DNA from: Rummeliibacillus pycnus_A | GTDB taxonomy: Bacteria; Bacillota; Bacilli; Bacillales_A; Planococcaceae | Assembly: GCF_044359855.1 (NCBI RefSeq) | Contig: NZ_CP132291.1 | Coordinates: 868,001-932,000, forward strand | DNA: 64,000 nt | Reading direction: 5' to 3' | Part shown: positions 41,633-50,157 of the stretch, piece by piece | Numbering within the stretch: the first letter of the stretch is position 1 | Layout of the letters: each line of letters opens with the position of its first letter | Program-made: the position numbers and the translations under genes | Notes under the pieces: model-generated | The model's input: only the letters and a program-made list of their open reading frames with translations | The model's database searches: none | Told to the model about the DNA's origin: nothing

Positions 41633-42259
41633 TTATTGGATTGAATTCATCAACTCATAGAAATATTTGGATTCATGAGTCTTATTAAGACCGTACCAGG
41701 CATCTAATGTTTTTGAAGAAAACACACCCAGAGCTTTCAAGACTTGTACAGAAAATTCCAACGGAGCTATTCCGGATGCAGTGATCAGTTTTCCATCAGT
41801 TACAGCAGACTCCATTTTGTAATACTTTTCGCCCGTGTAAGTGGGACAGATCATTTTAAGGTATTCCAGATCATTACTTGTATGCCAACGTGAATTCAGC
41901 AATCCTGTCTGGGCAAGCCACATTGTAGCACCACAAATCGCTGCAACCAATATACCTTCCTTTAAACACCTCTCAACGATTTTTAAGATGGGTTGGTGAA
42001 TTGTTTCTGTCCATGTATCTCCACCGGGTAAGATCAATGTATCTGTGCATTCAATGCTGCACTCATCCAGTTTGATGTCAGGCAGTATTTTCATTCCCCC
42101 CATTGTAGTTACAGGAGTCTTTTCAATTCCCACGGTAACTATTTTTGATGGTGCCAACCCTTTTTTATAATATCTTCCCGAGTTCAGTTCGGCAGTTAAG
42201 TAACCTATTTCCCAGTCTGCCATTGTGTCAAACACATAAAGATATACCTTATTATTCAT
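41633..42259 (-). CDS. DJ-1/PfpI family (type 1 glutamine amidotransferase-like) protein
   Basis: A 208-residue DJ-1/PfpI domain. Nucleophile elbow is ILVAAICGATMWLAQTGLL (Cys about 104-110). LILPGGDTWTETIHQPIL carries the conserved Gly-Gly and acidic residue, and the family's YdeA branch often has this WE-containing start (MADWEIGYLTAEL). Members act as glyoxalase III, deglycase or stress hydrolases. Placed between the regulator and the VOC protein with AAGGAG before ATG 42259, consistent with a reactive-carbonyl defence unit (inference). Confidence 0.82.
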   Translation of the reverse strand: MNNKVYLYVFDTMADWEIGYLTAELNSGRYYKKGLAPSKIVTVGIEKTPVTTMGGMKILPDIKLDECSIECTDTLILPGGDTWTETIHQPILKIVERCLKEGILVAAICGATMWLAQTGLLNSRWHTSNDLEYLKMICPTYTGEKYYKMESAVTDGKLITASGIAPLEFSVQVLKALGVFSSKTLDAWYGLNKTHESKYFYELMNSIQ

Positions 42260-42340
42260 TTACAAGTTCTCCTTATTTTACAATTCATCAAGTGATACCA
42301 ACTATCCATCAGTAATCAATGATTGTCATCATAATAAAAC

Positions 42341-42371
42341 AACTTCACTGACATCTGCTGTCAGTGAAGTT
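42341..42371 (-). terminator. Hairpin at the end of the WYL regulator gene
   Basis: AACTTCACTGAC-ATCTGCT-GTCAGTGAAGTT overlaps the regulator stop. A T-rich tail follows on the minus strand, so it may attenuate read-through into the DJ-1-like gene. Confidence 0.7.
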
Positions 42372-43332
42372 ACTTTATTTTATAATATTCCATTAACTCC
42401 GACACAACAGCAACAAGTCTTTCTTTCAAAATCTGTGGTTCGATTACTTGAATAGATTTCCCGTATGGTAGGAGAAAATTAGGGACATATGTATGAATTG
42501 ATCTTTCCTCAAGTAAAAAGATTGCTTGATTTGATGTCCGCTCTTTCAGATGATGCCCCAAAAACCAATGCAGGCATAAGTCATCCAATGCCTCTGACCT
42601 GCCTCTGATAATTAAAGAAATTAACCCATCCTTGCCCACTAAATCAGGTAACAGATTTTGCATAAAAAATTCACGGGCTGAAAATGCTTCGGATCGCTTA
42701 AATATTTTTTGAGTACGCTTGATTTGTAGAATCCGGTCTGCACGAAAGCTGAGCATCTCACTCCTCAGGTGGCAAAATGCAACAGTATACCATTTATTGT
42801 TCCAGTAAACCATTCCATAGGGGTCTATCATCCTATTGGATTGTTCTTCATGGCTTGTGCGATAATCAATTTCTACAGAGAATTCGTTTGCTACAGCCTG
42901 CTCCAATTCCGCTAATACAGGCTGAACTGAAGGGTATCCCATGCGGTTTATAACTTCAAATCCGGCTAAATGACGGCTAAGTATACTTTCCTGCTCCTGA
43001 TTCGAATACATTTTCAATTTTGACGTCGCAGTGCCTAATGCCTCACTCAAAGGGTATCCGGCTTCTTTTGCAAAAACTGCAGCATGAAGCAGTGCCTTTT
43101 TTTCTTCAATATCAAATAGCAGAGGTGCTCTGATAAAATTATTCAGCAAGCTATACCCGCCATTATGACCTGTGTCGGATATTATAGGCACTCCACTGGC
43201 ACATAGTGCATCAATATACCGATAAACTGTCCTTATATTTATTTCTAGCTTTTCAGATATTTGTTTCGCAGTCATTTTTATGCCTGAATTCAGCATCCAT
43301 AGAATTGCCAGCATATTATCGTTTTTTGACAT
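42370..43332 (-). CDS. YafY/WYL-domain transcriptional regulator
   Basis: About 320 residues. The N-terminal HTH_11 domain reads MLNSGIKMTAKQISEKLEINIRTVYRYIDALCASGVPI (positions roughly 9-46; key parts TAKQISEKLEINIRTVYRYI). The WYL domain has EFSVEIDYRTSHEEQSNRMIDPYGMVYWNNKWYTVAF and LSFRADRILQIKRT. WYL regulators sense nucleotides or small ligands and control adjacent genes. Start at ATG 43332, behind GATGAGGG. It is upstream of and co-directional with the DJ-1 and VOC genes, which it most likely controls. Confidence 0.85.
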   Translation of the reverse strand: MSKNDNMLAILWMLNSGIKMTAKQISEKLEINIRTVYRYIDALCASGVPIISDTGHNGGYSLLNNFIRAPLLFDIEEKKALLHAAVFAKEAGYPLSEALGTATSKLKMYSNQEQESILSRHLAGFEVINRMGYPSVQPVLAELEQAVANEFSVEIDYRTSHEEQSNRMIDPYGMVYWNNKWYTVAFCHLRSEMLSFRADRILQIKRTQKIFKRSEAFSAREFFMQNLLPDLVGKDGLISLIIRGRSEALDDLCLHWFLGHHLKERTSNQAIFLLEERSIHTYVPNFLLPYGKSIQVIEPQILKERLVAVVSELMEYYKIK

Positions 43333-43661
43333 AACACGAACCCTCATCTTTTATTAAATCTCAATATTTTATAAATATCTTTTTTTATCTTCTCAAGGAT
43401 AGCACTAAATTATTAGCTTTGCGAATCGTCTGCATCCCTCTATTCATCAATCTTTCAGCCTTTCAATCACATAGCATTTAACGTGACTCTTCTGCCCATC
43501 TTTTCAACTTCCTTGAGCGAAACTGTCACATCTCAATTATTCTTTCAGGATCATCAATATTAAGCACTCCACATGTGAGGAGTGTATGTGGTAGCTTTCT
43601 ATACTTCAAAGTAACTATTGATTTGAAAGGATTCGACGAACGACTCGTTTAATTGGTCGAT
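43333..43661. other. Gene-free gap
   Basis: 330 bp. A short hairpin CACTCCACATGTGAGGAGTG at 43565-43584 lies downstream of the prolyl hydroxylase gene and may be its terminator. Nothing else seen. Confidence 0.4.
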
Positions 43662-44312
43662 TTAGTTTATATTCTGCCTTCGCATCCATTGAGTAGCTAT
43701 CCACTTTTCTCCCTTTACAACTGGAGCTCCTCCGTGCAACGTTAATTCGTTTAACATTTGATCGTTATAAAAATATTCAAAGTACACCGCCATGCCCTTT
43801 TGCGGACTAGCAGAAAAGTTTAGTTTTGGGAAATAGGTGCTCCCGCCCTCTTCCACATCATTTAAGTAAATCACAAGCGTTGCGATTCGATTGTTACTCG
43901 CCGCTTTGCTTGTAGAAGCGAAATAATCTAAATGTTCTTTGTACTCTTGACCCGGTTGGTAGTTCAGAATATGAAGACCTTCCCCGTGCTCTATAGGAAT
44001 CCCCATAATGGCAGATACCCTTTTTTCCACCCTCACAAGAATATCATTGTTGATGTCTGTTAAAAACGCACCGCTGCTTGTTCGTATATCACTGACTTCT
44101 CGGGTTCCTCCGATTTTTGAACGCTGAAGGCGGTCTTTTGCCAACTGAATTAGTACATCGCATTCCTCATCATCCAATACCGAGCCTAAAACTACGACAA
44201 GTGGTTCTTCTAATCTAGCAATGATATTAATCTCTTTGTCTTCTGTTTTTATTTTATTTCCAATATGGCTAAAAATAGTTGCTTCTTTTATACGTGCATC
44301 TTTAAAAATCAT
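43662..44312 (-). CDS. Prolyl 4-hydroxylase-like 2-oxoglutarate/Fe(II) oxygenase
   Basis: A 216-residue dioxygenase, the same length as the prolyl 4-hydroxylase of Bacillus anthracis. Iron ligands His127 and Asp129 (YKEHLDYF) and His193 (ELTLHGGAP), and the 2-oxoglutarate-binding Lys203 (VKGEKW) are all in place. RTSSGAFL and ATLVIYLNDVEEGGSTYFP are further family motifs. It hydroxylates proline in collagen-like or other proteins using O2 and 2-oxoglutarate. ATG 44312. Standing alone, it has no collagen-like protein beside it. Confidence 0.9.
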   Translation of the reverse strand: MIFKDARIKEATIFSHIGNKIKTEDKEINIIARLEEPLVVVLGSVLDDEECDVLIQLAKDRLQRSKIGGTREVSDIRTSSGAFLTDINNDILVRVEKRVSAIMGIPIEHGEGLHILNYQPGQEYKEHLDYFASTSKAASNNRIATLVIYLNDVEEGGSTYFPKLNFSASPQKGMAVYFEYFYNDQMLNELTLHGGAPVVKGEKWIATQWMRRQNIN

Positions 44313-44640
44313 TTTCTATTCACCAACCCCTGTTTTTTGTCGAAATATTCATTTATTTCGACAAACAGGTCACTATTTCCTTTCAATTTTTCACTGAGCA
44401 AAAAAATTTTTTTATTCTTCATCTCATTTCACATTTATAAGCTTCTATCTATAATGAGCTGAGCGATATATTCTAGCAAAAAAGAACGAATTCCACCAAT
44501 CGAAATTCGTTCTTTTAATATAATTACGATAACTCCAACCAAGCAACCGCTCACAATGAGGTAAGTGTATGAGGCAACACAAAGGTGCTGTTGGGGTTAT
44601 TACATTTATGTATTCATTTTTCTCTAACTTTTTCATAACT

Positions 44641-44746
44641 TCAGCAATCTGTTCCCCAGTTTTTACAGTCAGGAATGTCTCCATTGATTGTTGTTAGCGT
44701 ATTTGGTGCGATACGGTCACATAATTTTTTGATTTCCTGAATTATC
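44641..44746 (-). pseudogene. Copy of an internal dus segment
   Basis: Aligns with 45791-45896, inside the intact dihydrouridine synthase gene at a constant offset of 1150 bases with a few substitutions and small indels. It encodes degraded QEIKKLCDRIAPNTL..INGDIPD. It overlaps the last codons of the K+ channel gene, so the channel's tail was taken from it. A 79-codon ORF in this area (44445-44684) is an accident of this copy and I do not call it a gene. Confidence 0.85.
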
Positions 44747-45100
44747 ATGGTTTTTTTTATTCTTTCTTTCCGATGATACGATATTTGATGCTGCAATAGT
44801 TAGTGCAATCTTACGAATGAAACCAGCTATTAAACCAATTCCTATAAAAATATAAAAGATAGTAAAAATCTTCCCAAAGTCCGTTTGTGGACTAAAATCT
44901 CCGTACCCAACTGTTGTTAATGTGACAACACTAAAGTATAAAGCATCTATAACACGCATTCCTTCTATCGTACTATAAAAAGTAGTTCCAATTGTAAGCG
45001 TTAAAGCTGTTAATACAAATAACACTTGGAATTCTTTATCTTTCCACGCCATAAAAAAAGCTTTTAACATTCGGCTTAAAGTAAGTAAAAATGCAATCAT
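44717..45100 (-). CDS. Two-TM potassium channel family protein
   Basis: A 127-residue ion-channel protein. Two or three hydrophobic segments and the pore loop VVTLTTVGYGDFSPQTDFGK with selectivity filter TVGYG (about 69-73), followed by IFTIFYIFIGIGLIAGFI. There is no RCK regulatory domain, as in small YugO/KcsA-like forms. ATG 45100 behind AAAGGAG. The last nine residues (DNSGNQKIM) are read from the duplicated dus segment, so the natural C-terminus has been lost or replaced. The pore itself is intact. Confidence 0.85.
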   Translation of the reverse strand: MIAFLLTLSRMLKAFFMAWKDKEFQVLFVLTALTLTIGTTFYSTIEGMRVIDALYFSVVTLTTVGYGDFSPQTDFGKIFTIFYIFIGIGLIAGFIRKIALTIAASNIVSSERKNKKNHDNSGNQKIM

Positions 45101-45316
45101 TTGACGCTCCTTTCTTTATTTAAAGCTGTTTTCGTAAACTTTGTTGTATTTAAGAATTTGATAAGTTGATTTAACAATACCCTTTATAAAAACAACAATC
45201 TTATAGAAAAGAGCTCTTATTTTATGGAATAGTCAATGGTAAGTCTATCACTTTACTGCTTATTAAAAAAGGAGCTACTTTAATTCGCTTCACTTGTAAC
45301 TCATTCCATTGTCATT

Positions 45317-45361
45317 AAAAAGCTATTCTTTCACAATCTATCTAGAAAGAATAGCTTTTTT
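45317..45361. terminator. Bidirectional-looking hairpin terminator
   Basis: AAAAAGCTATTCTTTC pairs with GAAAGAATAGCTTTTT around an 11-nt loop. It lies downstream of dus on the minus strand, a second weaker hairpin (GAGAAACAGG/CCATTTCTC) being at 45420-45446. Confidence 0.75.
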
Positions 45362-45493
45362 CGATATATGAATTTGGATTAGACTTAATATTTTTCTAAC
45401 CCTAACCTCTACAAAAAAAGAGAAACAGGATTCCTCCCATTTCTCTTAAAATTAGTTTTTGATAGTTTACATCATTTTACTGTCCTAGTCCCA

Positions 45494-46456
45494 TCAGCAT
45501 TCTTTTCCAAAGTTATCAAGCAATGCACGCACTTCATCTGTTGATTTCGTGTTCATCAATTGATTTCTTAATTCAGCAGCTCCAGGGAATCCTTTGACAT
45601 AAATTTTGAAAAAGCGATGAAGCCCTGTAATTGAACGTGGAAGTTCTTCCGCATATTGATCTTGAAGATCAAGCTGCAGTCTTAGAAGATCAAGGTATTC
45701 TTTACTGCTATGCTCTTTTGGCTCTTTTTCAAAAGCAAAAGGATTTTTAAAAATACCTCGCCCGATCATAACGCCATCAATACCATATTGTTCAGCAAGC
45801 TGTAGACCAGTTTGACGGTCAGGGATGTCTCCATTGATTGTTAGTAGCGTATTTGGTGCGATACGGTCACGTAATTTTTTGATTTCCGGAATTAGCTCCC
45901 AATGCGCATCTACTTGGCTCATTTCCTTTCTTGTACGTAAATGAATAGAAAGGTTCGCTATATCCTGTTTTAAAATATGCGTTAACCATTCCTCCCACTC
46001 ATTTACCTCCTTAAAGCCAAGTCGTGTTTTCACGCTGACAGGCAGTCCGCCCGCTTTTGCTGCTTGAATAAGTTCTGCCGCAACATCTGGACGCAGAATA
46101 AGGCCACTACCTTTCCCTCTTGATGCCACATTCGGTACAGGGCAACCCATATTAATATCGATGCCTTTAAATCCGAGCTCTGCCATGCCAATACTCATTT
46201 GACGGAAATATTCGGGATTATCCCCCCAAATATGTGCCACCATTGGCTGTTCATCTTCTGTAAAAGTCAAACGGCCACGCACACTTTTCATGCCCTCTGG
46301 ATGACAGTAGCTATCCGAGTTTGTAAACTCTGTAAAAAACACATCCGGTCGACCGGCTTCACTTACTACGTGACGAAAAACAACATCTGTAACATCTTCC
46401 ATTGGTGCAAGTACAAAAAATGGTCGTGGTAAATCACGCCAAAAATTATCTATCAT
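45494..46456 (-). CDS. tRNA-dihydrouridine synthase
   Basis: A 320-residue flavoenzyme reducing uridines in tRNA D-loops with NADPH. The FMN-binding barrel opens with FFVLAPMEDVTDVVFR, the catalytic cysteine is in DINMGCPVPNVASRGKGSGL (about 99-118), then PVSVKTRLGF, LSIHLRTRKEMS and DGVMIGRGIFKNPFAF. It is of the DusB/DusC-like bacterial group. The exact paralogue cannot be assigned. Start at ATG 46456 behind GAGAGG. A segment of this gene is copied 1.15 kb downstream. Confidence 0.9.
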   Translation of the reverse strand: MIDNFWRDLPRPFFVLAPMEDVTDVVFRHVVSEAGRPDVFFTEFTNSDSYCHPEGMKSVRGRLTFTEDEQPMVAHIWGDNPEYFRQMSIGMAELGFKGIDINMGCPVPNVASRGKGSGLILRPDVAAELIQAAKAGGLPVSVKTRLGFKEVNEWEEWLTHILKQDIANLSIHLRTRKEMSQVDAHWELIPEIKKLRDRIAPNTLLTINGDIPDRQTGLQLAEQYGIDGVMIGRGIFKNPFAFEKEPKEHSSKEYLDLLRLQLDLQDQYAEELPRSITGLHRFFKIYVKGFPGAAELRNQLMNTKSTDEVRALLDNFGKEC

Positions 46457-46756
46457 TTCAAACTCAATTCCTCTCTTATGGATACAACTTCAAACTCTCG
46501 GTCAAAGTATAAGCCAAATATCCCGCTTCTTTTACACTTATCATGGCTTTATAACTTATTATCAAACACAAGTACATTTGGACATTTATAATTTATGAAT
46601 CGGCAATGTTTATTTTAACGGAAATCTGTCCTGAATGGTATTTTTATAAACAAAAAAAGCAGATGGTATAGATTTTAATTTTGAATTCTATGTAATATAA
46701 AGGATATAACTGTGATGATAATTAGACGAAAAAACTCTATAATCTTAACTTCAATA
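46457..46756. other. Gap upstream of dus
   Basis: Contains the promoter region of dus and AT-rich sequence. No gene seen. Confidence 0.4.
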
Positions 46757-46793
46757 AAAGATGCTTATGTCCGATAATAGCATAAGCATCTTT
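46757..46793. terminator. Terminator of the glcU-gdh operon
   Basis: AAAGATGCTTATG pairs with CATAAGCATCTTT around TCCGATAATAG, about 105 bp beyond the dehydrogenase stop. Confidence 0.75.
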
Positions 46794-46898
46794 GTTATAA
46801 AAAAGGATGTCATATAAAAATTCTCATTATTCCTAACAACATACACAACCTAAGTGATTCATGTTTCTATAGCAAGTCCTTAACTTAATCAAGTACCA

Positions 46899-47684
46899 CT
46901 AGCCGCGGCCCGCTTGGAATGATGGATATAAAGTCATTCCCCCATCCGCAAACAGTGTAATTCCCGTTACATAGCTAGCTTGTGATGAAGCAAGCCAAGC
47001 TGCTACAGCAGAAATTTCTTCTGGTTCTCCAATATTCCCCATCGGAACCATACTTTCAACATCTGCACGTTTTTCTGGATCCGCAAATTTTTCAGCATTA
47101 ATTGGCGTATTGATAGCACCAGGACCAATATTGTTTACGCGAATTCCCCGTGGTGCATATTCTAGCGCTAATGTTTCTGTCATTAACTTAATACCGCCTT
47201 TACTTGCTGCATAGTGCACAAATAATGGCCACGGAATCATCTCGTGAACACTAGACATGTTAATAACGCAACCTTTAATATCATGTTCAACAAAATATTT
47301 GATTGCTTCTCGACTACCTAGGAAAGCACCTGTTAAATTCGTGTCAATTACTCTATTCCAATCACTTAATGGCATTTCATGAGAAGCTACCGGGTTTTCA
47401 ATACCAGCATTATTTATCATGACATCTAGTGTTCCAAACTCTTTAATAGCTGATTGAATCAGATTAATCACATCAGATTCCACTCTGACATCTCCTTGGA
47501 CAGCAATGGCTTCTCCACCCGCTTTTTTAACTGATTCTACTACTTCATTTGCTTCTGCTTCATTTGAATAATGGTTAATCACAACTTTTGCTTTTTCTTC
47601 TCCAAAGCGAATTGCCATCGCTCTTCCAAGACCAGTTGCAGCACCAGTAATAACAACCACTTTTCCTTTTAAATCATTATACAT
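46899..47684 (-). CDS. gdh: Glucose 1-dehydrogenase
   Basis: A 261-residue short-chain dehydrogenase that oxidises beta-D-glucose to gluconolactone with NAD(P). The cofactor loop is TGAATGLG (about 13-20), NNAGIENP, then the catalytic Ser in VINMSSVHEMIPW and the Tyr-Lys pair in YAASKGG (about 158-162). The end SYVTGITLFADGGMTLYPSFQAGRG is the signature of Bacillus glucose dehydrogenases. It follows glcU by 15 bp. In B. subtilis glcU-gdh are expressed in the forespore. GGAG before ATG 47684. Confidence 0.93.
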   Translation of the reverse strand: MYNDLKGKVVVITGAATGLGRAMAIRFGEEKAKVVINHYSNEAEANEVVESVKKAGGEAIAVQGDVRVESDVINLIQSAIKEFGTLDVMINNAGIENPVASHEMPLSDWNRVIDTNLTGAFLGSREAIKYFVEHDIKGCVINMSSVHEMIPWPLFVHYAASKGGIKLMTETLALEYAPRGIRVNNIGPGAINTPINAEKFADPEKRADVESMVPMGNIGEPEEISAVAAWLASSQASYVTGITLFADGGMTLYPSFQAGRG

Positions 47685-47699
47685 AACTTATGTCTCCTT

Positions 47700-48557
47700 T
47701 TATCCTTTTGCAATCCCTAACATAATTCCAGCTGCGACAATAAAAATAATTCCAATGATAATCGCAATGAACTGCTGTCTTGTTTTCTTTTCACCCAATA
47801 TAAAAATTCCGCCTAAAGTTGAAATGATTATCCCCATTTGAGAAAGCGAAAAGCTTGTGGCTACCCCTACGCGTGGCTGTGAAATAAATAAAAACATATT
47901 TCCCGCTGCCCATATTAAACCTGGTATAATATTTCGAATTGCATATTTATTAAAGGGCTTATGTCTAAATGTCAATAAAATTCCACCTAGCACCATCCCA
48001 ATTGCTTGGGGCAGTAAGGCAGCCCATCCATCTATATTGAATAGGCGTATTATTACTACATACACTAAGTAACCCAGAGTTGAAACTAATAAAATCCAAA
48101 TTCCCTTCTTGAACTCTCCTGATTGATCTTCATTTCTCTCTTCTTTACTTTGGATAGATGTAAGAACGATTCCAACAATGATGCATATTAGTGCAAGAAC
48201 ACCTAATATGACAGACGTTGTTGTCGACCATTCATGAAATACAATTACTCCAAATAAAGTAGTTGAAACTAATTGCATTCCTGTTGAAATAGGCATTGTT
48301 TTGGAAACACCCATTAAATCAACACTTTTCAATTGGTTTACTTGCCCTACTGCCCAAAATAGACCTGAAATAATTCCGATGCTTATAACTATAGGTGTTA
48401 AAACAGGTTGTACAAAAATAAAAATACCTATAGAAAAAATTAAAGCGCCAAAGGTAGTCCCGAGCATTTGACTATAAGGTCCACCACCAAGTTTTACATT
48501 AAACAATACAATACTGCCCCAGAATAGAGCAGGTAAAACCGCTATCAAGATATCCAT
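47700..48557 (-). CDS. glcU: Glucose uptake protein GlcU
   Basis: A 285-residue GRP-family sugar permease with ten membrane helices: VLPALFWGSIVLFNVKLGGGPYSQML at the N-terminus, SVDLMGVSKTMPISTGMQL, and FLFISQPRVGVATSFSLSQMGIIISTLGGIFILGEKK are family features. It imports glucose by proton symport and delivers it to the adjacent dehydrogenase. AGGAAGG before ATG 48557. The operon glcU-gdh is diagnostic of sporulating Bacillales. Confidence 0.92.
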   Translation of the reverse strand: MDILIAVLPALFWGSIVLFNVKLGGGPYSQMLGTTFGALIFSIGIFIFVQPVLTPIVISIGIISGLFWAVGQVNQLKSVDLMGVSKTMPISTGMQLVSTTLFGVIVFHEWSTTTSVILGVLALICIIVGIVLTSIQSKEERNEDQSGEFKKGIWILLVSTLGYLVYVVIIRLFNIDGWAALLPQAIGMVLGGILLTFRHKPFNKYAIRNIIPGLIWAAGNMFLFISQPRVGVATSFSLSQMGIIISTLGGIFILGEKKTRQQFIAIIIGIIFIVAAGIMLGIAKG

Positions 48558-49159
48558 TTTTTGACCTTCCTATTTAAGATGCTTTTAGTTTGGATTCAGT
48601 TTTATTTTTTATACTTTCAAAAAAGACTTAAACCTTTTTTGGTATCTAACTAAATCCACTTTTTTATGATTTTTAGCCAAACTAAAAACATAGCAACGGC
48701 AAGTCTGAGCAGATATCACTTTGTTAACATTAAATTTTATCGATTTAATCACTTATGTAATTTAGTGATTATGTTTCATTAAATACATGAGAGACTTACA
48801 AACTGGGTGAAGGGAGATTTATAGAGAGGTATCAAAAGTTTCAAGAATATAAGGAGAGATTAAAGACATTGCAATTAATAGAGCAATGAAATCGCAAAAA
48901 TTTTACATTATTGCAACAAATAAAGGGATTAGTTTTGGGGCTTGAAAAGAACAAGGAATTGGAATTGATGGTGACGATATTATATATATTCTATTTTCGC
49001 TCCCCCATATCGAGTTCTTCAATATGAGGGATTCCTAACTCTAGTAAAAATACTATTAATTATTTGCTAATTCTTATGTGAAATCAGTGAGTGAAAGAGG
49101 GATTACATACATAGACGAACCAGATGTACTGAAGGGACTTTCTATTTACTTAATTAATG
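48558..49159 (+). other. Gap with an unidentified coding relic
   Basis: About 600 bp. From 48809 the plus strand reads as protein (ERYQKFQEYKERLKTLQLIE, a TGA stop at 48886, then NFTLLQQIKGLVLGLEKN), and again near 49085 (VKSVSERGITYIDEPDVLKG). This looks like a decayed plus-strand gene with stops and frameshifts. The family is not recognised. The left part (48558-48800) holds the glcU promoter. Confidence 0.4.
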
Positions 49160-49657
49160 TTATCGCAAGTCAATGTTATCGTTAGTTTGGATTCGACTTT
49201 TGTATAGTTGACGAAATTTGATGAAAGAGATAATTCTCCAAGGTAAGATATAACCCAGCGCTACAGTTATAAATAGTGCTGCTTCTGCATCTGGACCGAG
49301 CCATTTTAAATAATCACGAAGTAAAAACCGGATAATAAATATCATAAGAAAGGTAATCATAAAGCTCTTGTTTCTTACAGCATAAATATGCTGATCGGAC
49401 CGGAATTCATAGTTAGTGGTCCAAATAAGTGGAATTGACAAAAGGAACCCAAAGATAGCTGCACAAATCAATTCCCAGCCATCAACATTTGCTTTGGGAT
49501 TTAAGATGATGGGCATGCACGGAACTAACAGAAATAATATAGGTAAGAGAAGGCGGGTTCCATTTCCTTTAACAGGGCGATACATTGCCCTAGTTCTACG
49601 CCATAAGACTAACACAGCAACTATGATTACAATAACGTAAAATGAAGAAGAATCCAT
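49160..49657 (-). CDS. CcdC-like (DUF1453) membrane protein
   Basis: A 165-residue protein with five hydrophobic helices: VIIVAVLVLWRRTRAMYRPVKGNG, LLLPILFLLVPCMPIIL, then a conserved loop SIPLIWTTNYEFRSDQHIYAVRNKSF and ALGYILPWRIISFIKFRQLY. It matches the CcdC/DUF1453 family, whose name comes from the cytochrome c biogenesis locus and whose function is unproved. Start at ATG 49657 behind GAGGTG, not at the upstream ATG that forms part of that site. The preceding small gene overlaps its 5' end. Confidence 0.82.
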   Translation of the reverse strand: MDSSSFYVIVIIVAVLVLWRRTRAMYRPVKGNGTRLLLPILFLLVPCMPIILNPKANVDGWELICAAIFGFLLSIPLIWTTNYEFRSDQHIYAVRNKSFMITFLMIFIIRFLLRDYLKWLGPDAEAALFITVALGYILPWRIISFIKFRQLYKSRIQTNDNIDLR

Positions 49658-49875
49658 AATGTCACCTCTATACATAGTATATTTAATGTATAGAAGTGTG
49701 TGTGTAGTAGTATTCGTTTTAATTGAAAAATATAATTCTTCTTAACACTATATTCAAACACTTTATTTACAAGAGACACGGACTTCGAATAAGCTAGAAT
49801 TGCAAGGAAATAACCGACAACAAAATATAGAATTATAAATAAAATAGCTATTTTTCCTACTTTCAAAAGTGTCAA
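49627..49875 (-). CDS. Small hydrophobic protein, doubtful
   Basis: An 82-codon frame from TTG 49875, five bases behind the stop of the next gene upstream. Only its first third (IAILFIILYFVVGYFLAILAY) looks like a membrane helix. The rest lacks clear protein character and it overlaps the CcdC-like start by 31 nt. It could be a frameshifted remnant. I see no family match. Confidence 0.3.
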   Translation of the reverse strand: MTLLKVGKIAILFIILYFVVGYFLAILAYSKSVSLVNKVFEYSVKKNYIFQLKRILLHTHFYTLNILCIEVTLWILLHFTLL

Positions 49876-49880
49876 TTAAA

Positions 49881-50081
49881 CTATGATTTTTCTTTCTTAC
49901 TGTAAATTCCAAAAGCGATAGCTCCAAATAAAGAGCCTACTCCAGATCCCATACTCACAAAAAATAATAGATAGCTTGATTTGAAAAACATGCCCAAAAT
50001 CACACCGATAGCACAACCAAAAATCATTCCTAAAGGTATTAAACTAGCTATTAAATCCTTAGCGTCTCGTGACTTTTTCAT
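49881..50081 (-). CDS. Small glycine-rich membrane protein
   Basis: A 66-residue protein with two helices: LIPLGMIFGCAIGVILGMFF and LLFFVSMGSGVGSLFGAIAFGIY, with glycine-zipper spacing (GxxxGxxxG-like), typical of small uncharacterised Bacillales proteins. ATG 50081 lies nine bases behind AAAGGA. No identified function. It starts a short minus-strand run towards the CcdC-like gene. Confidence 0.6.
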   Translation of the reverse strand: MKKSRDAKDLIASLIPLGMIFGCAIGVILGMFFKSSYLLFFVSMGSGVGSLFGAIAFGIYSKKEKS

Positions 50082-50157
50082 ACCAAATGTTCCTTTCTGT
50101 GTCACTTATAAATTAGCTTTTTACCAAACCAACGAGAAAGGGCATTATTATTTTTTA

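Noticed and set aside
44445..44684. 79-codon minus-strand ORF (METFLTVKTGEQIAEV...)
   Set aside because: Its first part is the duplicated dus segment read in another frame; the remainder shows no protein character.
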